A DNA stretch of 64,000 bases, taken from NCBI RefSeq assembly GCF_007641255.1, contig NZ_CP036259.1, forward strand, positions 1,488,001 to 1,552,000, given 5' to 3'. Position numbers and translations under genes: made by a program. Below are positions 1-8,046 of this stretch, piece after piece. The notes under the pieces are model-generated. The model had not been told where the DNA came from, did no database searches, and saw nothing but the letters and a program-made list of their open reading frames with translations. The stretch is from Sporomusa termitida (GTDB taxonomy: Bacteria; Bacillota; Negativicutes; Sporomusales; Sporomusaceae). Position 1 is the first letter of the stretch, and every line of letters begins with the position of its first letter.

Positions 1-801
1 CGAATCAGCCGTGATCCGCGTGAACTGCTGATCGCCGAATATGCTGCCGGTGTTATTGAGCATTCGGGGTACTTTAAAGAGGGCTGGTCGCTGCAACTCG
101 GCAGCGGCGGGGCCTCATTGGCGGCGGCTAAGTTTATTAAGGAGAAAATGCTGGCTCAGGGGATTGCTGCCAGCTTTGGTGTGGGCGGCATTACGGCACC
201 ATTTGTTGATATGCTGGAGCAGGGACTTATTAAAACAATATTTGATGTTCAGGATTTCGATCTCCCTTCGATCGAATCATTGAAGAATAATCCCAACCAT
301 CTCGAAATGTCAGCCTCATATTACGCTAATCCGCATAGCGGCGGGCCTATTGTCAATAACCTGGATGTGGTTATTCTGAGCGCGACAGAGGTGGATGTTG
401 ATTTTAATGTTAATGTTATTACTGATTCCAATGGTGTGATCATGGGGGCCTCGGGTGGTCACTCTGATACGGCCGCAGGCGCTAATCTGGCCATTGTTGT
501 TGCGCCGCTGCTGCGGGGCCGGCTGCCGATGGTGCTGGACAAGGTTAATACAATTGTTACTCCAGGGGAAACGGTTGACGTTATCGTCACTGAACGCGGG
601 ATTGCCGTTAACCCGCGCCGTACAGACCTGACGGAGAATTTTAAGGGTATCGGCTTACCGGTTATGAGTATTCATGACCTGCAGAGGTTAGCCTATGATA
701 TGGCGGGTAAGCCGGAACCAATTGCCGTGAGCGATGAGGTTGTGGCTGTTATTGAGTATCGTGATGGTACGATTATTGATGTTGTGCGGAAACCGTTATA
801 G
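1..801 (+). CDS. citF: Citrate lyase alpha subunit, C-terminal part (5' end outside window)
   Basis: Reads open from base 1 in frame 1, so the true start lies upstream; about 266 codons of a roughly 510-residue family are seen. Citrate lyase alpha is the citrate:acetyl-ACP transferase subunit that swaps acetate for citrate on the prosthetic group of the acyl carrier subunit, in the cytoplasm. Recognisable stretches are the glycine-rich LQLGSGGASLAAAKFI segment, the ASGGHSDTAAGANL segment and the VTERGIAVNPRR segment near the C-terminus, all typical of CitF and related CoA transferases. It is followed at 81 bases by the citX-citG fusion that makes and attaches the citrate lyase prosthetic group and by an oxaloacetate decarboxylase subunit, which confirms a citrate fermentation operon. 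Any ATG inside the window is internal to the gene. Confidence 0.93.
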   Translation, partial: RISRDPRELLIAEYAAGVIEHSGYFKEGWSLQLGSGGASLAAAKFIKEKMLAQGIAASFGVGGITAPFVDMLEQGLIKTIFDVQDFDLPSIESLKNNPNHLEMSASYYANPHSGGPIVNNLDVVILSATEVDVDFNVNVITDSNGVIMGASGGHSDTAAGANLAIVVAPLLRGRLPMVLDKVNTIVTPGETVDVIVTERGIAVNPRRTDLTENFKGIGLPVMSIHDLQRLAYDMAGKPEPIAVSDEVVAVIEYRDGTIIDVVRKPL

Positions 802-881
802 AAATGGCATAGGTAATTTCTATTTTGGGAAAAGTATGGTAAAATTGAAGAGAAAATGACAGAGGGAGATGGAACAGAGCC

Positions 882-2276
882 TTGGATCAAGTAACCTTAG
901 CGGCGATTCTGGCTGCTAAAGAACGGCTGGCTTTCCTCCAGGCTGAAATTAGAAGCGGGTATAAATTGCCTGTGGTCAGCTTTACCACCAACATCCCCGG
1001 CCCTGTCAAAAACAGCACCAATATCCAAAAGCTGCTGCAAGCCGCGGTTGACCGTTTCCGGATTGCTGCCCGGGACTGTGGTTTTACCATTGTGGAAGAG
1101 CGCTTTATTTATCCGCTGACCGGGCCTGCGGCTATTCTGGCTGTTAACGGTGCTGCAGATAAGCTTAAACTGGCTTGTATGGCTATTGAGGAGTCCGGCT
1201 TTTCTACAAGGCTGTTTGATATTGATGTATTTGATGCTGCCGGCCGGCAGATCGCCCGCAGCAGTCTGGGATACCCGGAACGTTCCTGCTTTTTGTGCAA
1301 TCAGCCGGCCGTATTGTGCCGGCGGCTGGGCCGGCACAGCAGTACGGAGCTCGGTGACAATGTTGCCTGGCGGTTAAGTGCTTTTGCCGCTGCTGCTACG
1401 AATCCCTGGCCGGCAATTGTCTGGAATATAGGGTCATGGGCGATTGAAGCCATGCTGCTGGAAGCCGCGTGTACACCGGCCCCGGGGCTGGTAGACCGCG
1501 ATAATGCCGGTGCCCATCAGGACATGGATTTTTTTAGTTTTCTGATGAGCAGCAGCGCGCTGGCAGGCAGTATGTTCCGCTGCGCAGCTGCCGGGTGGGG
1601 GCACCAGGGAACGCCGGCGGAGTTACTGCCTGTTTTGCGCTGTATCGGCCAGGAGGGTGAGCAGCAAATGCTGCAGGCCACCGGCGGGGTTAATACGCAA
1701 AAAGGACTGCTGTTTTTGCTTGGTATTCTTACCGCGGCAGCCACTTACACCTTACAGCAGACGAATATTGCCACTGCCGATCAAATACTGGCCACCGCAG
1801 CTGCCATGGCCAGTGGTCTTGTAGCGCGTGAACTGGCCGTGCTTAAGGCAGGACAAGCAACCGGCAGGCTGACAGCCGGTGAAAAATTATATGTTAAATA
1901 TGGTGTTACCGGTATACGGGGTGAAATAGAAGCAGGTCTACCCAGCATAAAAGCACAGGGTCTGCCGGTATTGAAGGCTGCGTTAGGACAGGGGCTGTCA
2001 CTCAATGATGCCCTGGTACATACGCTTTTGAGTTTGATGACAGTTGTCCAGGACACCACGATTTTAAATCGTCATGGCCTGGAGATTTTAGATGAGGTGC
2101 AAAATAATGCCCGGAGGGTCATGGATTATGGTGGAATGCTGACAGCTGCCGGCAGAGCACTGATTGGTGCGCTGGATACAGCCTTTATTAAACGTAATAT
2201 TAGTCCCGGCGGTGTTGCCGACTTATTAGCTGCCACATATTTCCTATATTTGGTTGAGACTAACCATGAAAAATAA
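882..2276 (+). CDS. citXG: CitX-CitG fusion: holo-ACP synthase / triphosphoribosyl-dephospho-CoA synthase
   Basis: A 464-residue two-domain protein. Residues 1 to about 175 match CitX, the apo-citrate lyase phosphoribosyl-dephospho-CoA transferase (motifs SFTTNIPGPVKN near 30 and a cysteine-rich CFLCNQPAVLC near 137). Residues from about 180 match CitG, which makes the 2'-(5''-triphosphoribosyl)-3'-dephospho-CoA precursor; the AATNPWPAIVWN and VKYGVTGIRGE segments are typical of that all-helical family. Together they build the prosthetic group of citrate lyase and load it on the acyl carrier subunit. The start is TTG at 882 preceded by AGGGAG at 863-868; the spacing is a little long. Fused CitX-CitG proteins are known in several bacteria. 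It lies between citF and oadA on the same strand. Confidence 0.92.
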   Translation: MDQVTLAAILAAKERLAFLQAEIRSGYKLPVVSFTTNIPGPVKNSTNIQKLLQAAVDRFRIAARDCGFTIVEERFIYPLTGPAAILAVNGAADKLKLACMAIEESGFSTRLFDIDVFDAAGRQIARSSLGYPERSCFLCNQPAVLCRRLGRHSSTELGDNVAWRLSAFAAAATNPWPAIVWNIGSWAIEAMLLEAACTPAPGLVDRDNAGAHQDMDFFSFLMSSSALAGSMFRCAAAGWGHQGTPAELLPVLRCIGQEGEQQMLQATGGVNTQKGLLFLLGILTAAATYTLQQTNIATADQILATAAAMASGLVARELAVLKAGQATGRLTAGEKLYVKYGVTGIRGEIEAGLPSIKAQGLPVLKAALGQGLSLNDALVHTLLSLMTVVQDTTILNRHGLEILDEVQNNARRVMDYGGMLTAAGRALIGALDTAFIKRNISPGGVADLLAATYFLYLVETNHEK

Positions 2277-2300
2277 AGTGTTATGGGAAGGAGCTAAACA

Positions 2301-3650
2301 ATGAATAATAATCAACCTGTAAAAATTGTGGAAACAGTCCTGCGGGACGGCCACCAGTCGCTTGCCGCCACACGTATGCGTATTACCGATATGATCCCTA
2401 TGCTGGAACAACTTGATGAGGCTGGCTTTCACGCCCTGGAAGCCTGGGGCGGGGCAACTTTTGACAGCTGTCTGCGTTTTCTGGGGGAAGATCCCTGGGA
2501 ACGTCTGCGCACCCTAAAGCAATATCTGAAAAAGACTCCCCTGCAAATGTTGCTGCGCGGTCAAAATGTTCTCGGCTATAACCATTATGCCGATGATGTT
2601 GTGCGTGAATTTGTCAACCGCGCGGTTGATAATGGTATCGGTGTTATCCGGATTTTTGATGCCTTAAACGATGTCCGTAATCTGGAGGTGGCTATGCAGG
2701 CCGCCAAGGCCGCCGGGGCGCATGTGCAGGGAGCATTTGTGTATACGATCAGTCCCTATCACAATCAGGACAGCTTTATCAAAGTAGCCAAAGATCTGGT
2801 TGCGCTTGGGGCAGATTCGATCTGCATTAAAGATATGTCAGGCCTGCTGGCGCCATATGCGGCCTATGATCTGGTCAAAGCACTCAAAGCCGATATTGCC
2901 ATTCCCATTCAACTGCATAGCCACTATACCAGCGGCATGGCTTCCATGACCTATCTCAAGGCTATCGAAGCCGGTGTTGATATTATTGACTGTGCTTTGT
3001 CTCCCTTTGCCCTGGGTACTTCGCAACCGGCCACCGAAGCGATTGTTGCCGCTTTGGAGGGTACTGCGCGCGATACCGGTATTAAAAAAGAAAACCTCTA
3101 TCCGATTGCCGACCATTTCCGGGCTGTAAAAAAAGCTCTGGCCGGGGATTTTAATCTGAATACTGCGATAGACATCGATACCAAGGTGTTATCGTTCCAG
3201 ATACCGGGCGGTATGTTGTCCAATCTGCTGAATCAGATGAAAGAACAGGGGATGGCTGATAAATATCCTGATTTGCTGGAAGAGATGCCCAAGGTGCGGG
3301 CGGAGCTTGGCTACCCGCCGCTGGTTACGCCGACCAGTCAGATTACCGGCTCGATGGCGGCCTTCAATGTTATGCTGGGGCGTTATAACGTAATTCCCCG
3401 CGAGATTAAGGACCTTGTCCGGGGCAAGTACGGGCGGACGCCGGCACCGATCGACCCTGAATTCAGAAAGATGATCGTTGGTGATGAACCTATTATTACT
3501 CACCGCCCGGCTGATGACATTGCGCCACAGATGGACGCACTGCGTCAGGAACTGGCAGGAAAAGGTTACCCTAACGCTTCGACTGAGGATGTATTGTCCT
3601 ACGCTCTGTTTCCGGAAATTGCGCTGGACTATTTTGGGAAGTATCGCTAG
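2301..3650 (+). CDS. oadA: Oxaloacetate decarboxylase / pyruvate carboxylase carboxyltransferase subunit, no biotin domain
   Basis: 449 residues with a TIM-barrel carboxyltransferase domain: ETVLRDGHQSLAATR near residue 11 carries the metal-binding Asp, SICIKDMSGLL near 174 the lysine that is carboxylated in this family, and IQLHSHYTSGM near 205 the His-x-His metal ligands. The usual C-terminal biotinyl domain with its (A/V)MKM lysine is absent, so the biotin carrier must be a separate protein. Given its place after citF and citXG it most likely decarboxylates the oxaloacetate released by citrate lyase to pyruvate. A pyruvate carboxylase B subunit cannot be excluded from sequence alone. Start ATG 2301 has GGGAAGGAG at 2285-2293. 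A strong terminator follows, making this the last gene of the operon. Confidence 0.85.
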   Translation: MNNNQPVKIVETVLRDGHQSLAATRMRITDMIPMLEQLDEAGFHALEAWGGATFDSCLRFLGEDPWERLRTLKQYLKKTPLQMLLRGQNVLGYNHYADDVVREFVNRAVDNGIGVIRIFDALNDVRNLEVAMQAAKAAGAHVQGAFVYTISPYHNQDSFIKVAKDLVALGADSICIKDMSGLLAPYAAYDLVKALKADIAIPIQLHSHYTSGMASMTYLKAIEAGVDIIDCALSPFALGTSQPATEAIVAALEGTARDTGIKKENLYPIADHFRAVKKALAGDFNLNTAIDIDTKVLSFQIPGGMLSNLLNQMKEQGMADKYPDLLEEMPKVRAELGYPPLVTPTSQITGSMAAFNVMLGRYNVIPREIKDLVRGKYGRTPAPIDPEFRKMIVGDEPIITHRPADDIAPQMDALRQELAGKGYPNASTEDVLSYALFPEIALDYFGKYR

Positions 3651-3659
3651 AATAATGAC

Positions 3660-3698
3660 AAAAAGCACTATTTGCAGGCTTAGCAAATAGTGCTTTTT
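3660..3698 (+). terminator. Rho-independent terminator of the citrate operon
   Basis: GCACTATTTGC (3665-3675) and GCAAATAGTGC (3683-3693) form a perfect 11-bp stem with a 7-base loop, flanked by A4-5 and a T5 run. It sits 10 bases after the oadA stop. Confidence 0.95.
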
Positions 3699-3785
3699 GA
3701 TCAAGGGGAGGACTCCTTTTTTTCCATGATCAGAAAAGATAAAACCGAGTCAGGGTACTAGGCTACAGGGCACAGGCGGCTTCTA

Positions 3786-3807
3786 CCGGCGTCCTAACGG
3801 ACTGGGC
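3786..3807 (+). repeat. 22-bp motif shared with the region upstream of lonB
   Basis: The 22 bases match 24023-24044 at 20 positions, and GGCGGC precedes the motif in both places. The core contains the short inverted repeat GTCC-TAAC-GGAC. The surrounding stretch 3699-3941 has no gene; it holds this motif and the upstream region of the ABC-F gene. Confidence 0.55.
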
Positions 3808-3941
3808 AAGCTCAATACGGGAGCTACATGGATTTTAAGACCTGAGCTTACTGTTTTGGCGAGCTTAGACTTTATTTCTGGGCAAAACTATGGTACAATT
3901 ACACTTCGTAAGTAATATTTAGGAAAGATGGGTAATTAACG

Positions 3942-5561
3942 ATGATTAGTACTAATAAGCTGACGCTGCAATTTGGCAAGCGCATTCTGTTTAAGGATGT
4001 CAATATAAAGTTTACTCCCGGCAATTGCTATGGCCTCATTGGCGCTAACGGCACCGGTAAATCGACTTTTCTCAAGGTATTGTCCGGTGAAATTGAGCCA
4101 ACCGCGGGCGAGATTGCCATTTCCTCAGGGGAACGTTTGGCCGTACTTAAACAAAATCACTATGAATTTGATGAGTTTGAGGTTCTAAAAACAGTTATCA
4201 TGGGCCATGCCCGTCTGTATGCCATTATGGAAGAAAAGGACAGCCTGTATGCCAAACCGGATTTTTCGGATGAGGATGGTATCCGGGTATCGGAACTGGA
4301 GTGCGAGTTTGCTGAATTGAACGGCTGGGATGCGGAAACCGAAGCCGCCAAGCTCTTAAACGGCCTGGGTATTAAGGACGACCTCCATCAGCTAAAAATG
4401 GGGGAAATCAGCGGCAACGAAAAAGTCAGGGTGCTGTTAGCGCAGGCACTGTTTGGCAACCCTGATATTTTACTGCTGGACGAGCCTACAAATCACCTGG
4501 ACATTGATTCCATTTCCTGGCTGGAAGATTTTCTGGCCGATTTTCCGAACATTGTCATCGTCGTATCCCATGACAGGCATTTTTTAAACCAGGTATGCAC
4601 CCATATTGCCGATATTGATTTCCAGAATATTCAGCTCTATGTGGGCAACTATGATTTCTGGCTGGAATCAAGTCAGCTTGCCCTGCAACTGGCCAAGGAA
4701 GCCAATAAGAAAAAAGAAGAAAAGATTAAAGATCTGCAAAACTTTATCCAGCGCTTTAGTGCCAATGCCTCTAAGTCCAAGCAGGCGACTTCCCGCAAAA
4801 AACTGCTGGAAAAAATTACGCTTGACGACATCAGGCCTTCTTCCCGCAAATATCCGTATGTGGCCTTTAAGCCTGACCGCGAGGCAGGGGCTCAGTTGCT
4901 GACTGTCGAAAACATCAGCAAAAAAATCGAAGGTGAGCAGGTCTTAAATGATGTTAGTTTCCTGGTAAATAAAGGCGACAAAATTGCTTTTGTCGGTCCG
5001 GCAGGAGCGGCTAAAACTTTGCTGTTCAAAATTCTAATGGGAGAAGCAGAGGCTGACAGCGGCTCTTTTAAATGGGGTGTAACAACAAGTCAGGCCTACT
5101 TCCCCAAAGATAACTCCCCGTATTTCGACGGTGTTGCCCTGAATCTTGTTGATTGGCTGCGCCAGTTTTCCCGTGACCAGGAAGAATCCTTTATCCGGGG
5201 TTTTTTAGGGAGAATGCTGTTTTCCGGCGAGGAGAGCCAAAAAGAAGCCAGTGTCTTATCCGGTGGGGAGAGAGTCCGGTGCATGTTAGCCAGAATGATG
5301 TTAAGCGGCGCTAATGTGCTGTTGCTTGATGAGCCGACAAATCACCTGGACTTAGAGTCAATTACCTCGTTAAATACTGGACTGACAAACTATGAGGGTA
5401 CACTCTTGTTTGTATCCCATGACCATCAGTTTATTCAAACAATTGCCAATCGTATTATTGAGATTACACCCAATGGTATAGTTGACCGCACCATGACTTA
5501 TGACGAATATCTGGCCAATGCTGATGTCAAAAAACTACTGGCAGCCATGTACGGCAAGTAA
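3942..5561 (+). CDS. ABC-F family ATPase (YkpA/YbiT-like)
   Basis: 539 residues with two ABC ATPase domains joined by a charged linker and no membrane segments, which defines the ABC-F group of ribosome-acting translation factors. Domain 1 has Walker A GANGTGKS near residue 34, a signature written EISGNEK rather than SGGEK, and Walker B LLLDEPTNHLD. The linker at about 250-310 is rich in Lys and Glu, as expected for the arm that reaches toward the peptidyl-transferase centre. Domain 2 has a changed Walker A, GPAGAAKT, where Ala replaces the Gly before Lys, with intact LSGGE signature and LLLDEPTNHLD. The start ATG has AGGAAAGATGG about 15 bases upstream. It is monocistronic, between two terminators. 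Exact cellular role is not known from sequence. Confidence 0.9.
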   Translation: MISTNKLTLQFGKRILFKDVNIKFTPGNCYGLIGANGTGKSTFLKVLSGEIEPTAGEIAISSGERLAVLKQNHYEFDEFEVLKTVIMGHARLYAIMEEKDSLYAKPDFSDEDGIRVSELECEFAELNGWDAETEAAKLLNGLGIKDDLHQLKMGEISGNEKVRVLLAQALFGNPDILLLDEPTNHLDIDSISWLEDFLADFPNIVIVVSHDRHFLNQVCTHIADIDFQNIQLYVGNYDFWLESSQLALQLAKEANKKKEEKIKDLQNFIQRFSANASKSKQATSRKKLLEKITLDDIRPSSRKYPYVAFKPDREAGAQLLTVENISKKIEGEQVLNDVSFLVNKGDKIAFVGPAGAAKTLLFKILMGEAEADSGSFKWGVTTSQAYFPKDNSPYFDGVALNLVDWLRQFSRDQEESFIRGFLGRMLFSGEESQKEASVLSGGERVRCMLARMMLSGANVLLLDEPTNHLDLESITSLNTGLTNYEGTLLFVSHDHQFIQTIANRIIEITPNGIVDRTMTYDEYLANADVKKLLAAMYGK

Positions 5562-5599
5562 CGGAACAGCAGCTTCAAAACCTCAGGCGATGGTGATCT

Positions 5600-5626
5600 G
5601 CCACACCCGGCATGTGGCGGTTTTTC
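5600..5626 (+). terminator. Terminator after the ABC-F gene
   Basis: GCCACA (5600-5605) pairs with TGTGGC (5613-5618), loop CCCGGCA, followed by GG and a T5 run at 5621-5625. Distance to the stop codon is about 40 bases. Confidence 0.75.
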
Positions 5627-5709
5627 AGAGTAAGAAGGTGCTTTTATTACTATTCCCGACAGTCGCATGCCATCGGCAGCAGGGGTAGAAAACGGTGATA
5701 CACTGCTAT

Positions 5710-5787
5710 AAAAAGAGATTGTCATACTATTGCTTGTGATGACGGAGTACAGTAATTATCCAGGCTAAAAGTAAGCAGTCTCTTTTT
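5710..5787 (+). other. Long-range inverted repeat ending in a T-run (possible structured RNA or terminator)
   Basis: AAAAAGAGATTG at 5710-5721 pairs with CAGTCTCTTTTT at 5776-5787; the only mismatch is a G-U pair. The 54 bases between are not coding. The T5 run at the 3' end resembles a terminator with a large apical domain. It lies in the 362-base gap between the ABC-F and GNAT genes, which otherwise holds only the terminator at 5600. Confidence 0.45.
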
Positions 5788-5923
5788 GTACTACCGGTAA
5801 GCTATTTTTTGTTTAAGAAAAAACAGGATTTGAGGATAGATGATAGAATGCTTATCTGTAATAATTATGAAATCTTTAGAGGATACTCTATATAGTTGAA
5901 TAAGCTAATATAGGAGAAAAAAC

Positions 5924-6988
5924 ATGTCTGCTAACACCTTTGAGCATATGACAATTGAAAAGGTACAGCGTCCGGATTTGGCACAATTGGAACAATTATT
6001 TGCCAGTGCTTTTGGCGAGGAGATTGATGCTGAGCAGATTAGGCGCCGCATTCACCGTACCAGGCAGTTTTACTATATTTTGCACCCGTTGAGCAAGTTC
6101 TCAACCTGGGTTAAAAATCATTTTACTATTTATGTTGTAAAAATAGCAGGCCAGGTTATTGGTTTTATTCAGCTGTCCAGCCTTAACCCCACCCAGCTGC
6201 ATGTGGACTATATAGCCTTCAGCAAGCAGTACCGGGGTTTGGGACTGGGGACCTGGGTTTTAACAAAACTGCTGAATGATGTGGCTGATGTTAATGATTA
6301 TGATGTTGTGCTTGAGGTCCGGGTTGATAATCCGGCTTACAGCTTTTACCAGCGGCTGGGGTTTGGACAAGTCACGCAAATACTGCATTATGAAAAACCT
6401 TTGCGTTCAGGCTGCTCTTGGCCGGAGCAACAGACGGAGACTATAAGCGGCTTTCGCGAACTCCGGGGAGGAGACAGGGCCAAACTCTACCGTTTATACC
6501 TGGAATCGGTTCCATTAACGCTGCGGCGGGTGATTAAGCGGACTTATGGTGAATTTAACCCCAGTATGATGGTTAGAGGCCTGGAATGGATTAAAAATAA
6601 TCTGATGCGGAAGCAGCAAAAAGACTATGTCGTGGAGCAGCAGGGTAAAATCGTGGCTTTGCTGACAATAAACAGTTATTTTAAAGCCAACAGCCATATT
6701 TTCAGCCTTATCCTTCATCCGGCGCATGAGCAGCTGCGGCGGGCGATCATCGAGAAAGCCGGCAGTATTCTCATGGCCAATGGTTGCCAGGGGGTTATTA
6801 GTACCACTATCTACAGCGACGATTCTGCTAAACAGATCACATTGGCGGACCTGGGTTTTAAAAATAACTTGGCTTATTATCTGATGTTCCGGCCATCGGC
6901 ACTAAGGCAAAAGGAGCTAAGCCGGGTTTTAATCCCGGCCGGTCAGCCGGTGTTGACCGGCCGGAAACCACTGGGAAACCAAAATTAG
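5924..6988 (+). CDS. GNAT-family N-acetyltransferase, two-domain
   Basis: 354 residues. Residues about 8-160 form a full GNAT fold with the acetyl-CoA pyrophosphate-binding segment YRGLGLGTWVLTKLL near 106 and the typical late segment NPAYSFYQRLGFGQV near 143. The second half (about 180-330) looks like a second, degenerate GNAT unit: VVEQQGKIVALLTINSYF would be its central strands, but the R/Q-x-x-G-x-G loop is not recognisable. The substrate cannot be told. Start ATG 5924 has TAGGAGAAAA 10 bases upstream. The mutM-like gene follows after 14 bases, so the two are probably cotranscribed. Confidence 0.82.
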   Translation: MSANTFEHMTIEKVQRPDLAQLEQLFASAFGEEIDAEQIRRRIHRTRQFYYILHPLSKFSTWVKNHFTIYVVKIAGQVIGFIQLSSLNPTQLHVDYIAFSKQYRGLGLGTWVLTKLLNDVADVNDYDVVLEVRVDNPAYSFYQRLGFGQVTQILHYEKPLRSGCSWPEQQTETISGFRELRGGDRAKLYRLYLESVPLTLRRVIKRTYGEFNPSMMVRGLEWIKNNLMRKQQKDYVVEQQGKIVALLTINSYFKANSHIFSLILHPAHEQLRRAIIEKAGSILMANGCQGVISTTIYSDDSAKQITLADLGFKNNLAYYLMFRPSALRQKELSRVLIPAGQPVLTGRKPLGNQN

Positions 6989-7002
6989 GGAAGGGATATT
7001 TT

Positions 7003-7821
7003 ATGCCTGAAATTCCTGAGATTGAAACTGTCAGAGTCCATCTTGAGCACAAGGTACAGGGGCAGGCCATTGAACAAGTGATTGTTAACCGCGAAAAAGC
7101 TCTTAATGTGCCGGTTGCGGAATTTAGTGCCCTAACAACCGGCCGGCAGATCACTACTATCCGCCGGCGGGCAAAGCAAATCATCATCAGCCTTGGGCAG
7201 GAGCGCTCGCTGATTGTCCACTTTATGCTTGAAGGCCATGTGCGGCTGTTGTATCCCGGCGAAGAGCCGGCGGGGAAGCCCACGGTTATGCTTATGCTGA
7301 ATTCAGGCCAGCGCTTAGCCTTTTTTAAACTCAATCTGGGCTATCTGCATCTGGTGCCTACTGTAAACCTAACGGCTATGCCGGAATTGGCCGGGCTGGG
7401 GCCGGAACCGCTGGCAGCGGATTTTACCCTGAAAAAATTTCTGGAATTGCTCGCACCGCGTAAAGGGATGATCAAACCGCTGCTGCTGGATCAGGCGTTT
7501 ATTGCGGGCATTGGTAATGTGTATTCGAATGAAGCGCTGTTTTGCAGCCGGATTAGGCCTGAACGCAAGGCTTCACACCTTACTGCCGCAGAACGGCAGC
7601 AGCTATATCACTGTATCAGAGCAATCTTGACCGAGGCGATAAAATTTGGCGGTGTGTATGAAGAGAAGTTTGCTTCAGACGACAATTTTACTGGCGGCTT
7701 CGAGCCTTACCTCCAGGTCGCTTACCGGACAGGCCGGCCATGTACAGTCTGCAGCCACCTGATTGAGACAAAACGTGTGGGCGGCAGAAACGCTTTTTAT
7801 TGCCCTGTCTGCCAAAAATAG
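7003..7821 (+). CDS. Formamidopyrimidine-DNA glycosylase family protein (Fpg/MutM-like, divergent)
   Basis: 272 residues. The N-terminus MPEIPEIETVR provides Pro2 (the Schiff-base nucleophile after Met removal) and Glu3; the conserved Lys is at about 58 in RRRAKQII. The helix-two-turn-helix segment GIGNVYSNEALF is near 167, and the C-terminal zinc finger has Cys 247, 250, 267 and 270. The family removes oxidised purines in base excision repair. What is odd is that the DPRRFG segment, which supplies the Arg and Phe that fill the hole left by the flipped base, is replaced by FFKLNLGYLHL near residue 107, and the preceding HxGMTGR reads HFMLEGH. Function in DNA repair is likely but substrate preference may differ. 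RBS AGGGA at 6988-6992. Confidence 0.85.
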   Translation: MPEIPEIETVRVHLEHKVQGQAIEQVIVNREKALNVPVAEFSALTTGRQITTIRRRAKQIIISLGQERSLIVHFMLEGHVRLLYPGEEPAGKPTVMLMLNSGQRLAFFKLNLGYLHLVPTVNLTAMPELAGLGPEPLAADFTLKKFLELLAPRKGMIKPLLLDQAFIAGIGNVYSNEALFCSRIRPERKASHLTAAERQQLYHCIRAILTEAIKFGGVYEEKFASDDNFTGGFEPYLQVAYRTGRPCTVCSHLIETKRVGGRNAFYCPVCQK

Positions 7822-7858
7822 TTTCTTTCAGTAAGCTAATCAACGGGAGAGTGAGACT

Positions 7859-8041
7859 ATGGTTAACCAAAGGCGGCGCTGTGACCGGCAAGCTGCTGTT
7901 GCAGATTCTGTCAGTATGCTGGCGAAATGCGAGGGTGGTGTTTTGGCAACGGTAAATCAGGACCGGGTTCCCTATGGGGTAACGTTCAGTTATATTTTAA
8001 AAATTGTGATAAAATATATGGCCGGCAAGGTGCGGTTATAA
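7859..8041 (+). pseudogene. Remnant of a pyridoxamine 5'-phosphate oxidase-like flavoprotein gene
   Basis: A 60-codon reading frame with its own GGGAGAG ribosome site at 7844-7850. Residues 8-46 resemble the N-terminus of the small PPOX/NimA-type flavin-binding family: a basic start, then MLAKCEGGVLATVNQDRVPY, then GVTFSYIL. After that the match continues only in the next frame (CDKIYG), and the rest of the usual 140-160 residue protein is missing, running straight into the aldolase gene. I read it as a frameshifted, deleted relic. The alternative, a real 60-residue protein, is less likely because the family core is absent. Confidence 0.55.
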
Positions 8042-8046
8042 CTGCG

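Noticed and set aside
5586-5620. GGCGATGGTGATCTGCC resembles the start of a fluoride (crcB) riboswitch
   Set aside because: The conserved AAAC segment and the pseudoknot partner are missing, the sequence lies right after a stop codon and forms a plain terminator, and no fluoride exporter follows.
7927-8046. N-terminal extension of the aldolase from ATG 7927
   Set aside because: The 40 added residues come from the frameshifted flavoprotein remnant and do not belong to the aldolase family.
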